NCBI GenBank assembly: GCA_028694405.1
Contig: JAQUTM010000138.1
Span: forward strand, 1 to 6,272
Direction of reading: 5' to 3'
Source of the DNA: Oscillospiraceae bacterium
GTDB lineage: Bacteria > Bacillota > Clostridia > Oscillospirales > Ruminococcaceae
DNA: 6,272 nucleotides
How positions within the stretch are numbered: the stretch's first letter is position 1; each line of letters opens with the position of its first letter. Both the position numbers and the translations under genes were made by a program. Under the pieces are notes generated by a model, which saw nothing but the letters and a program-made list of their open reading frames with translations, ran no database searches and had not been told where the DNA came from. Positions 5,172 to 6,272 of this stretch are shown here, piece after piece.

Positions 5172-6272
5172 AAAAATCAACGCTTACACTCAAATAGTAT
5201 GTAACCAGATACGGTGGAAAAAAGCTAAGCCGCCCATTGCTCAGGAAATAGAAAATCATTTGTGGGAGCAACGTGATGCTTATATAGCACAAGGCTATAC
5301 CGAACTTGCAGCTACGGATAAAGCAATTTTACAAATGGGAAACGCAGAAGAAATAGGATTACGGTTAGATGGCACCCATAGGCCAAAATCGCAGTGGGCG
5401 CTGCTTATTTTAACAGGATTTTTAATGTTGCTTGGTGTTTTTACCAATTACTTTTTTTGTTTTTATACCGATACCCTAAACGCGTTTGAATTTTTTCCCT
5501 ATGTCATTGCCTTTGCAATTTTTTTAGCCTGCTATTTTATGGATTTTTCTTTGCTTGGCAAATATGCTTTGCTAATTTACTTTGGGGTTTTATTGTTTTC
5601 CACAGCAGGTATATTAGGTAATGTCACCGTCAACGGCAGACTGTATTGGTCTGTAGGCTTCTTTTCTGTTTCTGCCTCTTACCTTGCCTTGGTTTTTCCC
5701 TTTGTTTACGCCTTATTTGTATACACTTTACGCAAAAAAGGATTATGGGGCATATTTCTATGTGAAATGGGTTATTTGCCTTTTGCTTTATTGCTTGTTA
5801 TGCTACCTTCGCTCTCGGGTTTGGTTTTGTACACCTCGGCTGCCTTAGCCATACTTTGCTTTTCTATTTATAAAGGTCTATTTCGCATAAATAAGGCATA
5901 TGGCTTTTTGGCGGTGCTGATTCCGTTTTTTACGGTTTTCTTTATATTTGCCGCACTGATTATGCCTTATGCTTCTACGCGCATTTCTGTTTTCTTAAAC
6001 CCAAATCAAGACCCATATGGCAGCGGATATCAATTTTTTCTTTTAAGAAACGCGTTTTTAAATGCAACGTTACTAAAATCAGAGTCTGCGGGTAATTTGT
6101 TTGTTATCCCCTCCGGCATCAGCAGCAATTATTCTTTGGCTTTTCTGATTCAAAAAACAGGCCTGATTATTTTATGGACGGTTATTGCTTTTGTTTTGAT
6201 ATTTGCGGCTCTGGGGTTATACAAAACTTTAAAGCAAAAAAGCGCTTTAGGTATGCTTACAGCACTGGCTGT
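5158..6272 (+). CDS. HAAS-type domain fused to a divergent SEDS (FtsW/RodA/SpoVE-like) membrane protein, 3' end cut off
   Basis: An open frame from ATG 5158 (GGGAGG at 5144-5149, 8-nt spacing) runs off the window after 371 codons. Residues 1-75 are soluble and helical (KINAYTQIVCNQIRWKKAKP, then IAQEIENHLWEQRDAYIAQG), ending in an ILQMGNAEEIGLRLDG turn. This is the pattern of the HAAS/DUF1700/permease-prefix domains found with PadR regulators. About eight hydrophobic segments follow (roughly 80-102, 111-129, 134-153, 165-190, 197-217, 219-238, 248-270, 326-355). SEDS-like landmarks are NG..YW (159-164), a P..SGLVL segment (217-224), YGSGYQ (287-292) and P319 in the large loop before the last visible segment. 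SEDS proteins polymerise glycan strands or, in some cases, partner with other wall enzymes. Here the conserved TD of the TDFIF motif reads S323-N324 and the glycine-rich motif before it reads LLKSESAGN, so activity is doubtful. The SEDS assignment rests on topology and residual motifs. Confidence 0.75.
   Translation, partial: MQPSEKINAYTQIVCNQIRWKKAKPPIAQEIENHLWEQRDAYIAQGYTELAATDKAILQMGNAEEIGLRLDGTHRPKSQWALLILTGFLMLLGVFTNYFFCFYTDTLNAFEFFPYVIAFAIFLACYFMDFSLLGKYALLIYFGVLLFSTAGILGNVTVNGRLYWSVGFFSVSASYLALVFPFVYALFVYTLRKKGLWGIFLCEMGYLPFALLLVMLPSLSGLVLYTSAALAILCFSIYKGLFRINKAYGFLAVLIPFFTVFFIFAALIMPYASTRISVFLNPNQDPYGSGYQFFLLRNAFLNATLLKSESAGNLFVIPSGISSNYSLAFLIQKTGLIILWTVIAFVLIFAALGLYKTLKQKSALGMLTALA

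Noticed and set aside
1..6272. CRISPR arrays, tRNA genes, insertion sequences or attachment sites
   Set aside because: No regularly spaced repeats, cloverleaf-like segment, transposase or flanking direct repeats were seen in the short non-coding gaps.

Overview
The window holds two divergent gene groups. The base composition is moderately AT-rich, Shine-Dalgarno sites are strong (AGGAGG/GGGAGG type), two genes start with GTG, intrinsic terminators carry U-tails, and a PadR regulator precedes a membrane protein. Together these suggest a low-to-mid GC Firmicute, most likely an anaerobic, gut-type member of the Clostridia. No species call is possible from the sequence alone.

Positions 1-4650, minus strand: a compact L-rhamnose utilisation locus, transcribed in the order rhaR (AraC-type regulator), rhaB (rhamnulokinase), rhaA (L-rhamnose isomerase), rhaD (rhamnulose-1-phosphate aldolase). 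RhaA converts L-rhamnose to L-rhamnulose, RhaB phosphorylates it, and RhaD splits L-rhamnulose-1-phosphate into dihydroxyacetone phosphate and L-lactaldehyde. The family catalytic and metal-binding residues are visible in all three enzymes. rhaB and rhaA overlap by 4 nt, and rhaA and rhaD are 22 nt apart. A terminator follows rhaD at the left edge. A perfect 12-bp inverted repeat lies between rhaR and rhaB; it is best read as the rhaR terminator, but may also attenuate or regulate rhaBAD. No transporter, mutarotase or lactaldehyde reductase lies in the window.

Positions 4651-4823: a divergent intergenic region with a candidate rhaR promoter (minus) and a strong padR promoter (plus). The padR promoter is overlaid by two copies of one AT-rich palindrome, a likely autoregulatory operator.

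Positions 4824-6272, plus strand: padR, overlapping by 14 nt a second gene cut off by the window end. That gene encodes a helical N-terminal domain of the HAAS/DUF1700/permease-prefix type, followed by a divergent SEDS (FtsW/RodA/SpoVE) membrane protein. This pair is the least ordinary part of the window: the SEDS-like protein appears to lack the conserved catalytic aspartate and the neighbouring glycine-rich motif, so it may not be an active peptidoglycan polymerase. Except for the edges and the short control regions described, the window is fully coding; there is no gene-free stretch over 300 bases.
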